Positions 29,386-38,204 of a stretch of DNA of 64,000 nt are shown piece by piece. Every line of letters begins with the position of its first letter. The stretch's first letter is position 1. The position numbers and the translations under genes were made by a program. Source of the DNA: an uncultured Rhodopila sp. (GTDB lineage Bacteria; Pseudomonadota; Alphaproteobacteria; Acetobacterales; Acetobacteraceae); the NCBI GenBank assembly GCA_903851415.1, contig CAINOE010000181.1, forward strand, positions 40,848 through 104,847. The letters are read 5' to 3'. The notes beneath the pieces were generated by a model, which saw only the letters and a list, made by a program, of their open reading frames with translations, searched no databases and was not told the origin of the DNA.

Positions 29386-29829
29386 TCAGACGCCGCCGTC
29401 CCGGGGACGATGCGGCCAAAGCTTTTGCACGATGGCGAACAGGAACGCAGTCGTCAGGCCGAACAGCAGCATGCCGTTCAACGCCTCGAGCGCGCCCATC
29501 AACTGCCATTGCCGCGCCAACGCGATCCCGGAACTGCCGTAGGTGGTCATGGCGCCGAGCGAAACCAGGGTCGCCTGCCGCAGGCTTGGCAGTGCTCCCA
29601 GCCACAGATAGGCGGCCGCCCAGGCAAACGATTCCAGGCCATGCAGCACCACCGCCAACAGAGCAACAATGCCCAGGCGCGCGAGGAAGACGACAACGGA
29701 ACGGCTGCGCGAACCGCCGCCCAACCGGCCCGCCATCTCGGACAGGACACCAAGGCCGGCGACGTGGAAGACCACGGTCACGACGATCATTGGCAGGCTC
29801 CAGGCCCAGTCGGCTTCCCAGACAGCCAT
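29386..29829 (-). CDS. Four-helix membrane protein, ion-channel-like
   Basis: 147 residues starting MAVWEADWAWSLPMIVVTVV, with helices at about 11-30, 45-65, 72-90 and 115-140. The pore-like stretch ATLVSLGAMTTYGSSGIAL lies between helices 3 and 4, as in small two-helix-pore potassium-channel relatives, though a canonical TVGYG filter is absent. GGACGGA precedes the ATG at 29829. The longer frame to 30039 is unsupported. A potassium-channel-family membrane protein is plausible but not proven. Confidence 0.65.
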   Translation of the reverse strand: MAVWEADWAWSLPMIVVTVVFHVAGLGVLSEMAGRLGGGSRSRSVVVFLARLGIVALLAVVLHGLESFAWAAAYLWLGALPSLRQATLVSLGAMTTYGSSGIALARQWQLMGALEALNGMLLFGLTTAFLFAIVQKLWPHRPRDGGV

Positions 29830-30215
29830 TCCGTCCACGGTACGCTTCCCTTTCGCCTGCTCAAGCCGGTCTACGCCCCGGGGCCATCCGGCGCGCGGCC
29901 CGCGGGTTGTCGAACGATCGCGCCCGCCGCTGCCGATTATCGTTATAATACCGGTCGATGGCCACCAAGTCCCGTTATGAATCGCGCACGTCATCATTGC
30001 TGGAGCGCACGTGTCGAGACAGTTCTTCCCCTCGCCCATTTCGCTTATGATCCACGCGGCATCGGCGGTCGCGTTTCTCGCTGCCGCGGCGTTTTCGGCG
30101 GTTGCGGCCGACGCGGATGAGATTGTCGGAAATTGATAAGCCTTCTAGCCGCATGGGGCAGCCCGGAATATCGCTTGAGCCGCAAATCCGTGTCCGCCAG
30201 GCATTCAGCGGTTCG
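29830..30215. other. 386 bases without a supported gene
   Basis: On the plus strand, 30047-30136 encodes a 29-residue peptide that looks exactly like a signal peptide (MIHAASAVAFLAAAAFSAVA, then ADADEIVGN) before a stop. It has no ribosome-binding site and may be the remnant of a lost exported protein. Nothing else was recognised. Confidence 0.3.
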
Positions 30216-30551
30216 TCACCCGGGTCCGGCCGTTGCCTCATCTTCCGGCGTGCCGGACATGACCGAGATAAATGTCTGGGCATCGCGAATAAACGCCGGA
30301 ACCGGACGTTCCGCTCTCACTTCGTTCTCTTCGACAAGCGTGTTGTCGAAGCGGAGGCGGCAATTGTGGCGTTCGAAGTGGCGGAAACCCTTTACGTCCG
30401 TCAGCGCATCGTGGACAGGCTCCGAGAGTATCGGCGGACGGACGTTGTCTACGCCGGCAAACGCCTGGACGAGGATTTCCTGATGCGGCCTTTCACCCGC
30501 GGGAACGTAACCATCGACGAGTGAAAGCAGGCCCCTGAGAACCTCTTCCAT
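30216..30551 (-). pseudogene. HepT-like toxin, C-terminal part only
   Basis: About 111 codons (30551 down to 30216) match the C-terminal half of HepT-like HEPN toxins. PAGERPHQEILVQ, RPPILSEP and the signature VKGFRHFERHNCRLRFD correspond to the FRH..RHNYGLELD region; the usual Tyr is Cys. The N-terminal helices are missing. Immediately upstream, within about 65 bases, the DNA turns into a gyrB 3'-end remnant, so the gene was cut at that junction. The cognate MntA-type antitoxin is not present. Confidence 0.6.
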
Positions 30552-30616
30552 GCAGCCGCCGATTGCCGTCGTCTCCGTTTGCGGCTCCCGGCCGACCGAC
30601 CGCGATGACGTCCCGA

Positions 30617-30691
30617 TCATACGTCCGGATTCGTCGCCTTCAAAGCATTCCGCGCGATGAACTCCCGCCGCGGCTGCACCACGTTGCACAT
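30617..30691 (-). pseudogene. Diverged copy of the last 25 codons of gyrB
   Basis: Read on the minus strand this encodes ...NVVQPRREFIARNALKATNPDV and a stop. The real gyrB (33306-33380) ends DVVEPRREFIVGNALKVANLDV plus stop. By hand count about 58 of 75 bases and 16 of 24 residues agree, in the same orientation. Upstream the similarity ends and a stop appears. It is therefore a fragment of a gyrB 3' end, 2.7 kb downstream of the intact gene. Confidence 0.75.
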
Positions 30692-30876
30692 CGCATGCGA
30701 CAGGGGGCGGTCCGCACCGGTCACTCAATCCTGCTGCTTTGCAGCCGGGTTTCAGGCAGCGAGCGGCCGGGGATCGATGCGTGCAAGCTCGCCGCGATCT
30801 TCCGGCGCTGACGCAGCAGGTCGTGGCCGGACTGGAGACAGCTGGTTCGCCAGGTGGATCGGACACGGTGACACAG

Positions 30877-31524
30877 TCAGACTGGATCGCTGGCTCCAGG
30901 CTCCTCCAGTTCCTCTGGTTGGTCCGGGTCAACGAGTATCGGCCGCGGGCGGAAGTCAAGACGGCCGTAAAGGTCGATCAGTCGGATGACGAGGTCCCAT
31001 TTCGGGAGCTTGATAGCGGCGTCCAGGCCATCAGCGCGCTCCGGGCGCGGCGGCCACGTCCCGTCCGGGGAGCGCCGCCAAACGCGCACGCGCGGCCAGT
31101 TCGGATCGATGACCAGAATGACTTCGACGCCGGAGATCGTCTGGTATTCCGGAACCTTGTCGATGACGTCGATCTCGGCCGTGGTTCCCGACAGGATCTC
31201 AGCGATCAGCCTCGGTTCATCGGCTTCCAGCGAGTCCTCGGGAGGATCGCCGCAGTCGATGCCGAAATCCGCCTGTCGCCGGGTCGTCTGCCCGGGGATG
31301 CGCAGGAATGTGTCCATGGTGAACACGGCACATTTGGTTTGCCCGGCCAGCGCGTTGCCCAGGAGGCGGATTCCGTTCGCGGCGATGTGGTCATGCCGGC
31401 GGTTGGCACCCGCCATGGCGATGATTTCGCCGTCCACCAGCTCGTACCGGCCGCCGTCCTGAGCGCGCACGAACCGGTAGAATTCCTCGGGCGCTACCTT
31501 TCTCCGCCGTGGGACACCCCTCAT
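30877..31524 (-). CDS. Uma2-family (DUF820) putative restriction-endonuclease-fold protein
   Basis: 215 residues. VAPEEFYRFVR and YELVDGEIIAMAG open the domain. ADFGIDCGD, RLIAEILS and IDKVPEYQTISGVEVILVID give the Asp, Glu and Lys of the PD-(D/E)XK-like site. Unlike the other three Uma2 proteins here it keeps the Lys. A 35-residue acidic/proline C-terminal extension (PRPILVDPDQPEELEEPG) is unusual. It lies inside the patch bracketed by the two gyrB 3' ends. Confidence 0.82.
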   Translation of the reverse strand: MRGVPRRRKVAPEEFYRFVRAQDGGRYELVDGEIIAMAGANRRHDHIAANGIRLLGNALAGQTKCAVFTMDTFLRIPGQTTRRQADFGIDCGDPPEDSLEADEPRLIAEILSGTTAEIDVIDKVPEYQTISGVEVILVIDPNWPRVRVWRRSPDGTWPPRPERADGLDAAIKLPKWDLVIRLIDLYGRLDFRPRPILVDPDQPEELEEPGASDPV

Positions 31525-31698
31525 CGTCGTTGCCTGCTGCTGCTGAGCATACTATGCCCCAAACGGAAGGGGAACGCACGCGACGTCTCGAACAGCCTAC
31601 GATCACGACCTATCCGGCGCGAGGCCACCGGCGTTGAAGATACAAGCTGGCAGGAACAGATAAGATCGTCAGAAGCTGATGTTTCTTCTATACTGGTC

Positions 31699-32041
31699 AT
31701 GAGGTTCGACCACCTTGCTAATGCAGGATGGAACTTCAGCCTGACGGACGAACTGGGCGGTTTTGTCGATGAGCAGGTGAAATCCGGGCGTCACGGCAGC
31801 GGCAGCGGCAGCGGCAGCGGCAGCGGCAGCGGCAGCGGCAGCGAAGTGGTGCGCGAGGCGTTGCGGCGATACCAGGACGACATCCGGCGCGAGCTGGGAC
31901 ATCTCCACTACCTCCGCACGCTGGCCGAGCGGGGGGGAGGCCGACATCGCGGCAGGGCGCTACGTTGAACTCACCACGCCCGCCGAGGTGCGCGACCACA
32001 TTCGCCAGCGTGCCGGCCGCCGCTCTCGCCCCGCGGAGTAA
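31699..32041 (+). pseudogene. ParD-like antitoxin with repeat expansion and frameshift
   Basis: The sequence reads NFSLTDELGGFVDEQVKSGRH, then eight Gly-Ser pairs, then EVVREALRRYQDD. ParD normally has one Tyr-Gly-Ser-Ala-Ser at that hinge. After AER the frame is lost in a run of seven G (31931-31937). With six G it would continue GEADIAAGRYVELTTPAEVR and on to the stop at 32039-32041, the expected ParD C terminus. The 5' end also looks disturbed: ATGGAACTTCAGC (31728) would give the canonical start with one base removed. As sequenced the frame ends at 31968. Sequencing error in the homopolymer is possible. Confidence 0.7.
31795..31842 (+). repeat. (GGCAGC)8 microsatellite within parD
   Basis: Eight exact tandem copies of GGCAGC encode (Gly-Ser)8 in the ParD frame. 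It is the only tandem hexanucleotide repeat of this length noticed in the window. Confidence 0.95.
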
Positions 32042-32043
32042 AC

Positions 32044-32178
32044 GTGCTCCGGGTTCTGTTCACCGACTCCGCGCCGCGGCAGGCGGACGAGATCGGCGCA
32101 TGGGGAGACGAGCGGTTCGCGCGGGCGGTGCAGTGGTTCCCTCCATTCGCGAACCGCCGGCCGGTTCGCGTCGCGTAA
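32044..32178 (+). pseudogene. ParE-like toxin remnant
   Basis: A 44-codon frame with a GTG start two bases after the ParD stop begins VLRVLFTDSAPRQADEIGAW. This resembles the first helix and strand of ParE/RelE toxins, then continues without similarity to a stop. A normal ParE has about 95 residues. Position directly after parD supports the assignment; the short match limits confidence. Confidence 0.4.
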
Positions 32179-32435
32179 GTTTAAGTAGATTAAGTCTGCT
32201 CGGCCGGCATCGCCCGCCAAATGCGCGTCAACCGCTCTATCCAGAAGGACTGCCACGTCCCAAAGGTCCGAGATCGGTTCGCGCATGCAGCGTCGAGGCG
32301 CCGGGAAAATGGGACCAAGTGTGTCGTTCATAGAACGATATAGTCATGGATCGTAACGAGATGGAAGAGGAATCATGTGCCTCGCGATAACGGCACTCGC
32401 GCCTTCGGCCGCCCTGAACCGCCCATTCCTGCACT
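32179..32435. other. 257 bases without a recognised feature
   Basis: Between the ParE remnant and the PIN toxin gene (opposite strands). It includes an AT-richer segment (TAAGTTTAAGTAGATTAAG, from 32178). No gene signal was seen. Confidence 0.3.
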
Positions 32436-32996
32436 CTACCAGCTTGTCGGCCCACGCGGCGTCGTTCCGGGCACGTCAGCGTTCGTCTGCGACGGCGAGC
32501 GTCCCGCCGCTTCGATTTCGCGCCAAATGTCGTGTGCGGACCGGACAAGCCCCTTCCGTTCCAGGCCGAGCAGGAGACCCCAGGTGGAAAGAACATGGAC
32601 ATTCGGGGGCAGTATAAACCGGCTCTTGCGAACATCGCTGTCCTCGTAAAGCAAGAGCACGGGCGCATCCGGATCGCCCGTCACCTCATCGATACGTTGC
32701 AGCAACTCAGCGATTGCCGCCTCGCCCTGGACCGGCTGGCGCGTTTCGCCCGCGGCGCGCCGCACTGCGGCTGCCGCCCCGACCGCAGTAACAAACTCCT
32801 GCACCACATCAGGATGATTCCTGATGAAATCGTCTATGCGTCTCGCATCGGCGAAGCGATTGTCGTTCGTGACCTCGAACCTGACCTGGTCGACGACACA
32901 GATGGGCAGGCGCAGCGTCAGCAGGATCTCCAGGCGCCCGGCCTTCCCGAGGCTGATCAGAGGTCCCGCATCCGGGACAACCAGGATGACGCTCAA
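32436..32996 (-). CDS. PIN-domain-like toxin (DUF3368-like)
   Basis: 186 residues opening VILVVPDAGPLISLGKAGRL, with the first PIN acidic residue at about D9. GEAAIAELLQR supplies the conserved Glu in mid-protein, and VLLLYEDSDVR the C-terminal acidic cluster. These fit PIN-fold ribonuclease toxins of the DUF3368 type. The start overlaps the stop of the preceding small gene by ATGA, the usual order of antitoxin then toxin. The C-terminal 25 residues look disordered. Confidence 0.72.
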   Translation of the reverse strand: MSVILVVPDAGPLISLGKAGRLEILLTLRLPICVVDQVRFEVTNDNRFADARRIDDFIRNHPDVVQEFVTAVGAAAAVRRAAGETRQPVQGEAAIAELLQRIDEVTGDPDAPVLLLYEDSDVRKSRFILPPNVHVLSTWGLLLGLERKGLVRSAHDIWREIEAAGRSPSQTNADVPGTTPRGPTSW

Positions 32997-33268
32997 CGGG
33001 CAGCGGTTTCCAGCAATGTAGCCAGCATACTGGCCATTGCTTCCGCTTGCGAGTCATCGACCCGCGGCAATGGCAGCCGCCGTTCCGCCACACGGTCCAG
33101 AAGCTCGCTATAGCCAATGCCGAGCGATCGCATAGCCTGGGCCCGGCTGATCTCCCCATTCGAAAAACGCAGGACGTGATCCGCCACCGGGATATCGTCC
33201 TGTGCAGAAACAATATTTGTCGCCGTTGCGCCGCCGGCAAACTCGGGAACGTCCAGGGGCCCGGGCAT
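32993..33268 (-). CDS. Antitoxin partner of the PIN-like toxin (UPF0175-like)
   Basis: 91 residues. RFSNGEISRAQAMRSLGIGYSELLDRVAERRLPLPRV is a helix-turn-helix-like segment resembling the UPF0175 antitoxin family that pairs with DUF3368 toxins. It is coupled to the toxin by a four-base overlap. Its stop-to-start neighbour upstream is gyrB (37 bases), so transcription from the gyrB side is possible. Confidence 0.65.
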   Translation of the reverse strand: MPGPLDVPEFAGGATATNIVSAQDDIPVADHVLRFSNGEISRAQAMRSLGIGYSELLDRVAERRLPLPRVDDSQAEAMASMLATLLETAAR

Positions 33269-33305
33269 CGCTCACTCCCATCGCTCGAATCCGCAATCAA
33301 TCAGC

Positions 33306-35741
33306 CTACACGTCCAAATTCGCCACCTTCAGCGCATTCCCCACAATAAACTCCCGCCGCGGCTCCACCACGTCCCCCATCAGCGTGCTGAACACCTGCG
33401 CCGCATCCTCCGAATCCCCCACCTTCACCTGAAGCAGCGTCCGGATCGACGGATCCAGCGTCGTCTGCCACAACTGGTCCGGGTTCATCTCGCCCAATCC
33501 TTTGAACCGCTGCACCGACAGCCCGCGCCGCCCGTGCGCGATGATCCGGTCGTACGCCGAGGCCGGCCCCGCCACCGAAGGCTCCTGCGCATCCAGCTTC
33601 AGCTTCGCCGGCACGCTGAACCGCTGAGCCAGCGCCGTCGCCCGCTCCGCCAGCCAGCGCGCCTCGGCGCTGCGCAACGCCGACGGTTCCAGCGCATAGC
33701 GTTCCGCCACCCCGCGCACCGTGCGCGACAGCGTCAGCCCATGATCCGCGCTCACCACCCAACCCTGTTCCGTCGGCAGCGACACCGCGTTCAGCCGCCG
33801 CGCGAACTCCGGCGCATTCGCCGTCGCGCGCACCGCATCGGGAGTCAGCACGCCGGCAATCGCCGCCTGCTCCAGAAACGCCACCGGGATCACCGAGGAC
33901 AGCCGCTTCAGGTTCAGCGACGCCTCCCGCAACAGGTTCACCTCCCGCCGCAGATCCTCCTTCTCGAACACGTCGCCGTTGGCGTACGAAAGCCGCGCAT
34001 CGGCCAAAGCCTTGTCCAGCAGGAACGATTCCAGCGCGTTGTCGTCCTTCAGGTACCGCTCGTCATTGCCGCGCTTGGCGCGGTACAGCGGCGGCTGGGC
34101 GATGTACAGATGCCCGCGCTCGATCAGTTCCCGCATCTGGCGGAAGAAGAAGGTCAGCAGCAAGGTGCGGATGTGCGAGCCGTCCACGTCGGCGTCGGTC
34201 ATGATGACGATGCGGTGGTAGCGCAATTTCCCGGCGTCGAAGCCGCCCTGCTCCACCGCCCCCGGCCCGATCCCAGTGCCCAGGGCGGTGATCAGCGTGC
34301 CGATTTCCTGGGAGCCGAGCATGCGGTCGAACCGCGCCCGCTCGACATTCAGGATTTTGCCCTTCAGCGGCAGGATCGCCTGGAACTTGCGGTCGCGTCC
34401 CTGCTTGGCCGAGCCGCCGGCGCTGTCGCCCTCGACGATGAAGATTTCGCACTTGGCCGGGTCGCGTTCCTGGCAGTCTGCCAGCTTGCCCGGCAAGGTG
34501 GAGACATCCAGCACGCCCTTCCGCCGTGTCAGTTCCCGCGCCTTGCGCGCCGCCTCGCGCGCCGCCGCGGCGTCCATCACCTTCTGGATGATGCCCTTGG
34601 CTTCCTTCGGATGCGTCTCAAACCAGTGCGACACCGCGTCGGCCACCGCCGCCTGCACCACCGGCATCACCTCGGACGAAACAAGCTTGTCCTTGGTCTG
34701 CGAGGAAAACTTCGGGTCGGGCACTTTCACCGACAGCACAGCGGTCATGCCCTCGCGCATGTCCTCGCCCACCAACTCCAAAGAATCCTTCTTGCCCATG
34801 CTCTGGGCGTATTTCGTCACCACACGGGTCATCGCCGCGCGGAACCCGGCCAGATGGGCGCCGCCGTCGCGCTGCGGGATGTTGTTGGTGAAGCACAGCA
34901 TCGTCTCGTGGAAGCTGTCGTTCCAGGACAGGCCGAATTCCACCCGAATGCCCGCCTGCTCCGCCGGAGTCTTCAGGCTGATGGGCGGGGTGAACACCGG
35001 CACTTTCGAGCGGTCCAGCCATTCCACGAAGGCCACCAGGCCGCCCTCGTAGTGCATGACGCTTTCCACCGCGGGCGTATGCCGCTCATCCCGAAGCACC
35101 ACGGTCATGCCGGAATTGAGAAACGCCAGCTCGCGCAGCCGCCGCTCCAGCAGGCTGTAGTCGAACTCGGTCCTGGTGAACGTCCCCGGGCTGGCCTTGA
35201 ACGTCACCTCGGTGCCGGTGCGCTCATCGGACGGGCCGACGATCTCCAGCGGTCCGTCCGGCTCGCCATGCTGAAAGCGCATGCGGTGCTCCTGGCCGAG
35301 CCGCCAGATGCGCACCTCCATCCATTCCGACAGCGCGTTCACCACCGCGGCGCCGACGCCGTGCAGGCCGCCCGACACCTTGTAGGAGTTCTGGTTGAAT
35401 TTTCCCCCCGCATGCAGCCGCGTCAGGACGACCTCGGCGGCGGAGACGCCTTCCTCGGGATGGATATCGGTCGGGATGCCGCGGCCGTCGTCGCGCACGG
35501 TGACGCTGCCGTCGCCGTTCAGCGTCAGTTCGACGCGCTTCGCAAACCCGGCCTGGACCTCGTCCACCGCGTTGTCGATGATCTCGAACGCCATATGGTG
35601 CAGCCCGGACCCGTCATCGGTATCCCCGATATACATCCCCGGCCGGCGGCGCACGGCGTCGAGACCTTTCAGGACGGAGATCGAAGCGGCGTCATAGGCT
35701 TCAGGGTCGGACTCAGGCGGCGGCGCGGCGTTGTCGGACAT
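33306..35741 (-). CDS. gyrB: DNA gyrase subunit B
   Basis: 811 residues, the normal size for alphaproteobacterial GyrB. The GHKL ATPase domain shows HHMAFEIIDNAVDE and GRGIPTDIHPEEG. The transducer has the QTKDKLVSSEV stretch. The TOPRIM domain has EGDSAGGSAKQGRDRKFQAI near 435 and MTDADVDGSHIRTLLLTFF. The C terminus is VEPRREFIVGNALKVANLDV. It lies 50 bases downstream of recF, the common recF-gyrB order. dnaA and dnaN are not adjacent. Confidence 0.98.
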   Translation of the reverse strand: MSDNAAPPPESDPEAYDAASISVLKGLDAVRRRPGMYIGDTDDGSGLHHMAFEIIDNAVDEVQAGFAKRVELTLNGDGSVTVRDDGRGIPTDIHPEEGVSAAEVVLTRLHAGGKFNQNSYKVSGGLHGVGAAVVNALSEWMEVRIWRLGQEHRMRFQHGEPDGPLEIVGPSDERTGTEVTFKASPGTFTRTEFDYSLLERRLRELAFLNSGMTVVLRDERHTPAVESVMHYEGGLVAFVEWLDRSKVPVFTPPISLKTPAEQAGIRVEFGLSWNDSFHETMLCFTNNIPQRDGGAHLAGFRAAMTRVVTKYAQSMGKKDSLELVGEDMREGMTAVLSVKVPDPKFSSQTKDKLVSSEVMPVVQAAVADAVSHWFETHPKEAKGIIQKVMDAAAAREAARKARELTRRKGVLDVSTLPGKLADCQERDPAKCEIFIVEGDSAGGSAKQGRDRKFQAILPLKGKILNVERARFDRMLGSQEIGTLITALGTGIGPGAVEQGGFDAGKLRYHRIVIMTDADVDGSHIRTLLLTFFFRQMRELIERGHLYIAQPPLYRAKRGNDERYLKDDNALESFLLDKALADARLSYANGDVFEKEDLRREVNLLREASLNLKRLSSVIPVAFLEQAAIAGVLTPDAVRATANAPEFARRLNAVSLPTEQGWVVSADHGLTLSRTVRGVAERYALEPSALRSAEARWLAERATALAQRFSVPAKLKLDAQEPSVAGPASAYDRIIAHGRRGLSVQRFKGLGEMNPDQLWQTTLDPSIRTLLQVKVGDSEDAAQVFSTLMGDVVEPRREFIVGNALKVANLDV

Positions 35742-35791
35742 GCCGGGGGACGACTCCAGGATGCGGGATGAATACTCTAGATATATAGCAT

Positions 35792-36973
35792 CTACGGAGC
35801 GCCCGATACAGAGGCAACGATCGTCTCGGGCCGAAGAAATCGTTCATCCGGGTGCAATTGGCCGCCAGCGGTCTCGAAGGCCTCGGCGCGCTCCGCCAGC
35901 GGCAGGAAGATGTCGCTGTCGGTGCCGGTGACGAAACTCTGCGCCGGCAGGCTGTCCAGCGCGTCCCATAGCGCAACGCGGCGTTGCAGGTCCAGGTGAA
36001 CCGCCGGTTCGTCGAGCAAAAGCAACGGCGCAAAGCCCCGGGCGGCGGCGATCAGCCCGGCATGCGCCAGGATCACGCCGATCAGCAGCGCCTTCTGCTG
36101 CCCGGTGCTGGCCAGCGCCGCCGGGGTGCCGGTTTCCATGTCGGTCAGCTTCATGTCCGTCCGATGCGCCCCCAGCGCCGTGCTGGCCGCCGCCGCATCG
36201 CGGGTCCGATTCGCCTCCAGCCCGGCGCGCAGCCAGTCCTCCACCGCCAGAGCCGGCTCGGTCTCCAGCATCTCAGCGATCGGGCAGGCCAGGCCGATGC
36301 GGGCGGCCGGGAAGCAGCCGATGACCGCTGCCCTGCTCTCGGCGTTCAGCCGTGTCACGAGCGCCAGCCGCGCGGCCGAAGCGGCAACCGCGTGGCGGGC
36401 GATGGCATCCTCCAGCCCCGCCAGCCACGCTCGGTCCTGCCGCCGATCGGCCAGCAGCCGGTTGCGGCTGCCGACGGCGGTGTCGTGGGCCGCCATCTCC
36501 CGCGCATGGCCCGGCTCCAGCGCCCAGACCAGGCGATCGAGGAAGCGGCGGCGGCCGGACAGCCCCTCCATGAACAGGCGGTCCATCTGCGGTGTCAGCC
36601 ACACCGCGGCAACCAGCCGGGCGATCTCCGCCTGGCTGCGCGGCGCCGCCCCGTCCAGCCGGAACACCCGCCCCTCGGTGCGGCCGTCGGGTGGGGAGCC
36701 GGTGCCGATATCGGTCTCGCCCCCGGCGGTGCGGAAGCGTCCCGCCACCGCCCAGGCGCCGGAGCCGCCCTGGCGCGGCAGCTCCGCCGTGCGGGCGCCG
36801 CGCAGGCCGCGGCCGGGCATCAGCAGAGACAGCGCCTCCAGCAGGTTGGTCTTGCCGCTGCCGTTGGGTCCGTGCAGCACGGTGATGCGCGACGCCGGGC
36901 GCCAGGTCAGCGCCGGGTAATTGCGGAAATCGGTCAAGATGAGGCGATCGAGGCGGAGCACGGAGCGGAACAT
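35792..36973 (-). CDS. recF: DNA replication and repair protein RecF
   Basis: 393 residues. LDRLILTDFRNYPAL opens the protein, with Walker A GPNGSGKT at 35-42. The family signature WLTPQMDRLFMEGLSGRRRFLDRL is followed by TGQQKALLIGVILAHA and Walker B LLLLDEPAVHLD. RecF loads RecA at gaps with RecO and RecR. The start at 36973 is set by family similarity; the open frame reaches 37291, across the divergent monooxygenase start. The two genes are divergent with 37 bases between start codons. Confidence 0.95.
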   Translation of the reverse strand: MFRSVLRLDRLILTDFRNYPALTWRPASRITVLHGPNGSGKTNLLEALSLLMPGRGLRGARTAELPRQGGSGAWAVAGRFRTAGGETDIGTGSPPDGRTEGRVFRLDGAAPRSQAEIARLVAAVWLTPQMDRLFMEGLSGRRRFLDRLVWALEPGHAREMAAHDTAVGSRNRLLADRRQDRAWLAGLEDAIARHAVAASAARLALVTRLNAESRAAVIGCFPAARIGLACPIAEMLETEPALAVEDWLRAGLEANRTRDAAAASTALGAHRTDMKLTDMETGTPAALASTGQQKALLIGVILAHAGLIAAARGFAPLLLLDEPAVHLDLQRRVALWDALDSLPAQSFVTGTDSDIFLPLAERAEAFETAGGQLHPDERFLRPETIVASVSGAP

Positions 36974-37010
36974 GGCGTTAACGCCGCACGCGGGAAAGGG
37001 AGGATTGCCC

Positions 37011-38183
37011 ATGACGCTGCCATCCGAGACCGGCGTCCTGATCGTCGGGGCCGGCCCGGCGGGCCTGGCCGCCGCGGTCACGCTTGCCGCAAACAGCGTC
37101 CCGTTCGTGCTGATCGACCGCCTGGAGGCGCAGCAGAACACCTCGCGCGCCGCGGCGGTGCATGCCAAAACACTGGAATCGCTGGAAAAGCTCGGGGTCG
37201 CAGACAGCATGGTCACGGCCGGGCGAAAGATCCCGGTTACCACCCTTCGCGACCGCGACAAGACGCTGCTGCGCATCGACTTCGGCGGCATAGACTCGCG
37301 CTACAGGTTTATCCTCGCCCTGCCGCAGAGCGAGACCGAGGCGATCCTGACCGCCCGGCTGGAGGCGCTGGGCGGGCGAATCGAGCGCGGCCACGAGGCG
37401 GTCTCGGTGACCCCGGAGGACGACCGGGTGAGCGTGGCGGTGCGCGGCGACTCGGGCGCGCAAAGCACGGTGCGGGCACGCTATGTCATCGGCGCGGACG
37501 GCTATCACAGCCTGGTGCGCGACTCGGCCGGCATTGGATTTTCGCCGGGAACCTACGCGCAGTCCTTCGTCCTGGCCGATATCCACATGGACTGGCCGCT
37601 CTCGCCGGACGAGATGCAGGTCTTCCTCGCCCGCGAGGGCATCGCGTTGGTCGTGCCATTTTCCGCGGAGCGCTTCCGCGTCGTTGCGACGGAGGCCAAC
37701 GCTCCGGAGTCGCCCGGCGTTGCGGATGTCCAGGCGATACTCGACCGGCGGGGACCGCTATCGGCGGCGGCCCGGGTGCACGACATTGTGTGGTCGTCGC
37801 GCTTCCGCATCCACCACGGGGTCGCCGCGCGGTTTCGCGCCGGACGGGTGTTTCTGGCCGGCGACGCGGCGCATGTGCACAGCCCGGCGGGCGGCCAGGG
37901 CATGAATATCGGCATCCAGGACGCCGTGGCGCTGGCGGACCGTCTGGCCGAAGTGCTGGCCGGGCGGCAGCCGGACGCCTGGCTGGATGGATACGAGAAG
38001 GTCCGGCGCCCGGTGGCGGAGCACGTGGTGTCGCTCACCGACCGGATGACCCGGATGGGGACGATGACCAGCCCGGCAGCCCAGGCCCTGCGCAACCTGA
38101 TGCTGCGGGCGGTCGACTACGTGCCCGCCGCGAAGGCGCGGATCGCGGCGCAGATGGCCGAACTTGGGCCTGTGGCGGGGTGA
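37011..38183 (+). CDS. FAD-dependent aromatic monooxygenase (PheA/UbiH/MhpA type)
   Basis: 390 residues. VGAGPAGLAAAVTLA (13-26) binds the FAD ADP moiety. YVIGADGYHSLVR is the DG motif, and VFLAGDAAHVHSPAGGQGMNIGIQDA near 280-305 the GD motif with the PxGGxGMN flavin contact. This is the class A flavoprotein hydroxylase family acting on phenolic or polyketide substrates. GGGAGG precedes the ATG. The extra C-terminal thioredoxin-like domain of some members is absent. Confidence 0.9.
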   Translation: MTLPSETGVLIVGAGPAGLAAAVTLAANSVPFVLIDRLEAQQNTSRAAAVHAKTLESLEKLGVADSMVTAGRKIPVTTLRDRDKTLLRIDFGGIDSRYRFILALPQSETEAILTARLEALGGRIERGHEAVSVTPEDDRVSVAVRGDSGAQSTVRARYVIGADGYHSLVRDSAGIGFSPGTYAQSFVLADIHMDWPLSPDEMQVFLAREGIALVVPFSAERFRVVATEANAPESPGVADVQAILDRRGPLSAAARVHDIVWSSRFRIHHGVAARFRAGRVFLAGDAAHVHSPAGGQGMNIGIQDAVALADRLAEVLAGRQPDAWLDGYEKVRRPVAEHVVSLTDRMTRMGTMTSPAAQALRNLMLRAVDYVPAAKARIAAQMAELGPVAG

Positions 38184-38204
38184 CGTGGAGCAACGGCTTC
38201 TGCC

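Noticed and set aside
31669..31947. Minus-strand frame with a 16-residue poly-alanine run
   Set aside because: The alanines are just the reverse reading of the GGCAGC repeat in parD; the rest is unlike any protein.
33534..35771. A 745-residue open frame on the plus strand opposite gyrB
   Set aside because: GC-rich antisense frames stay open by codon bias. The translation is Arg/His/Gln-rich without any family motif, while gyrB on the other strand is unmistakable.
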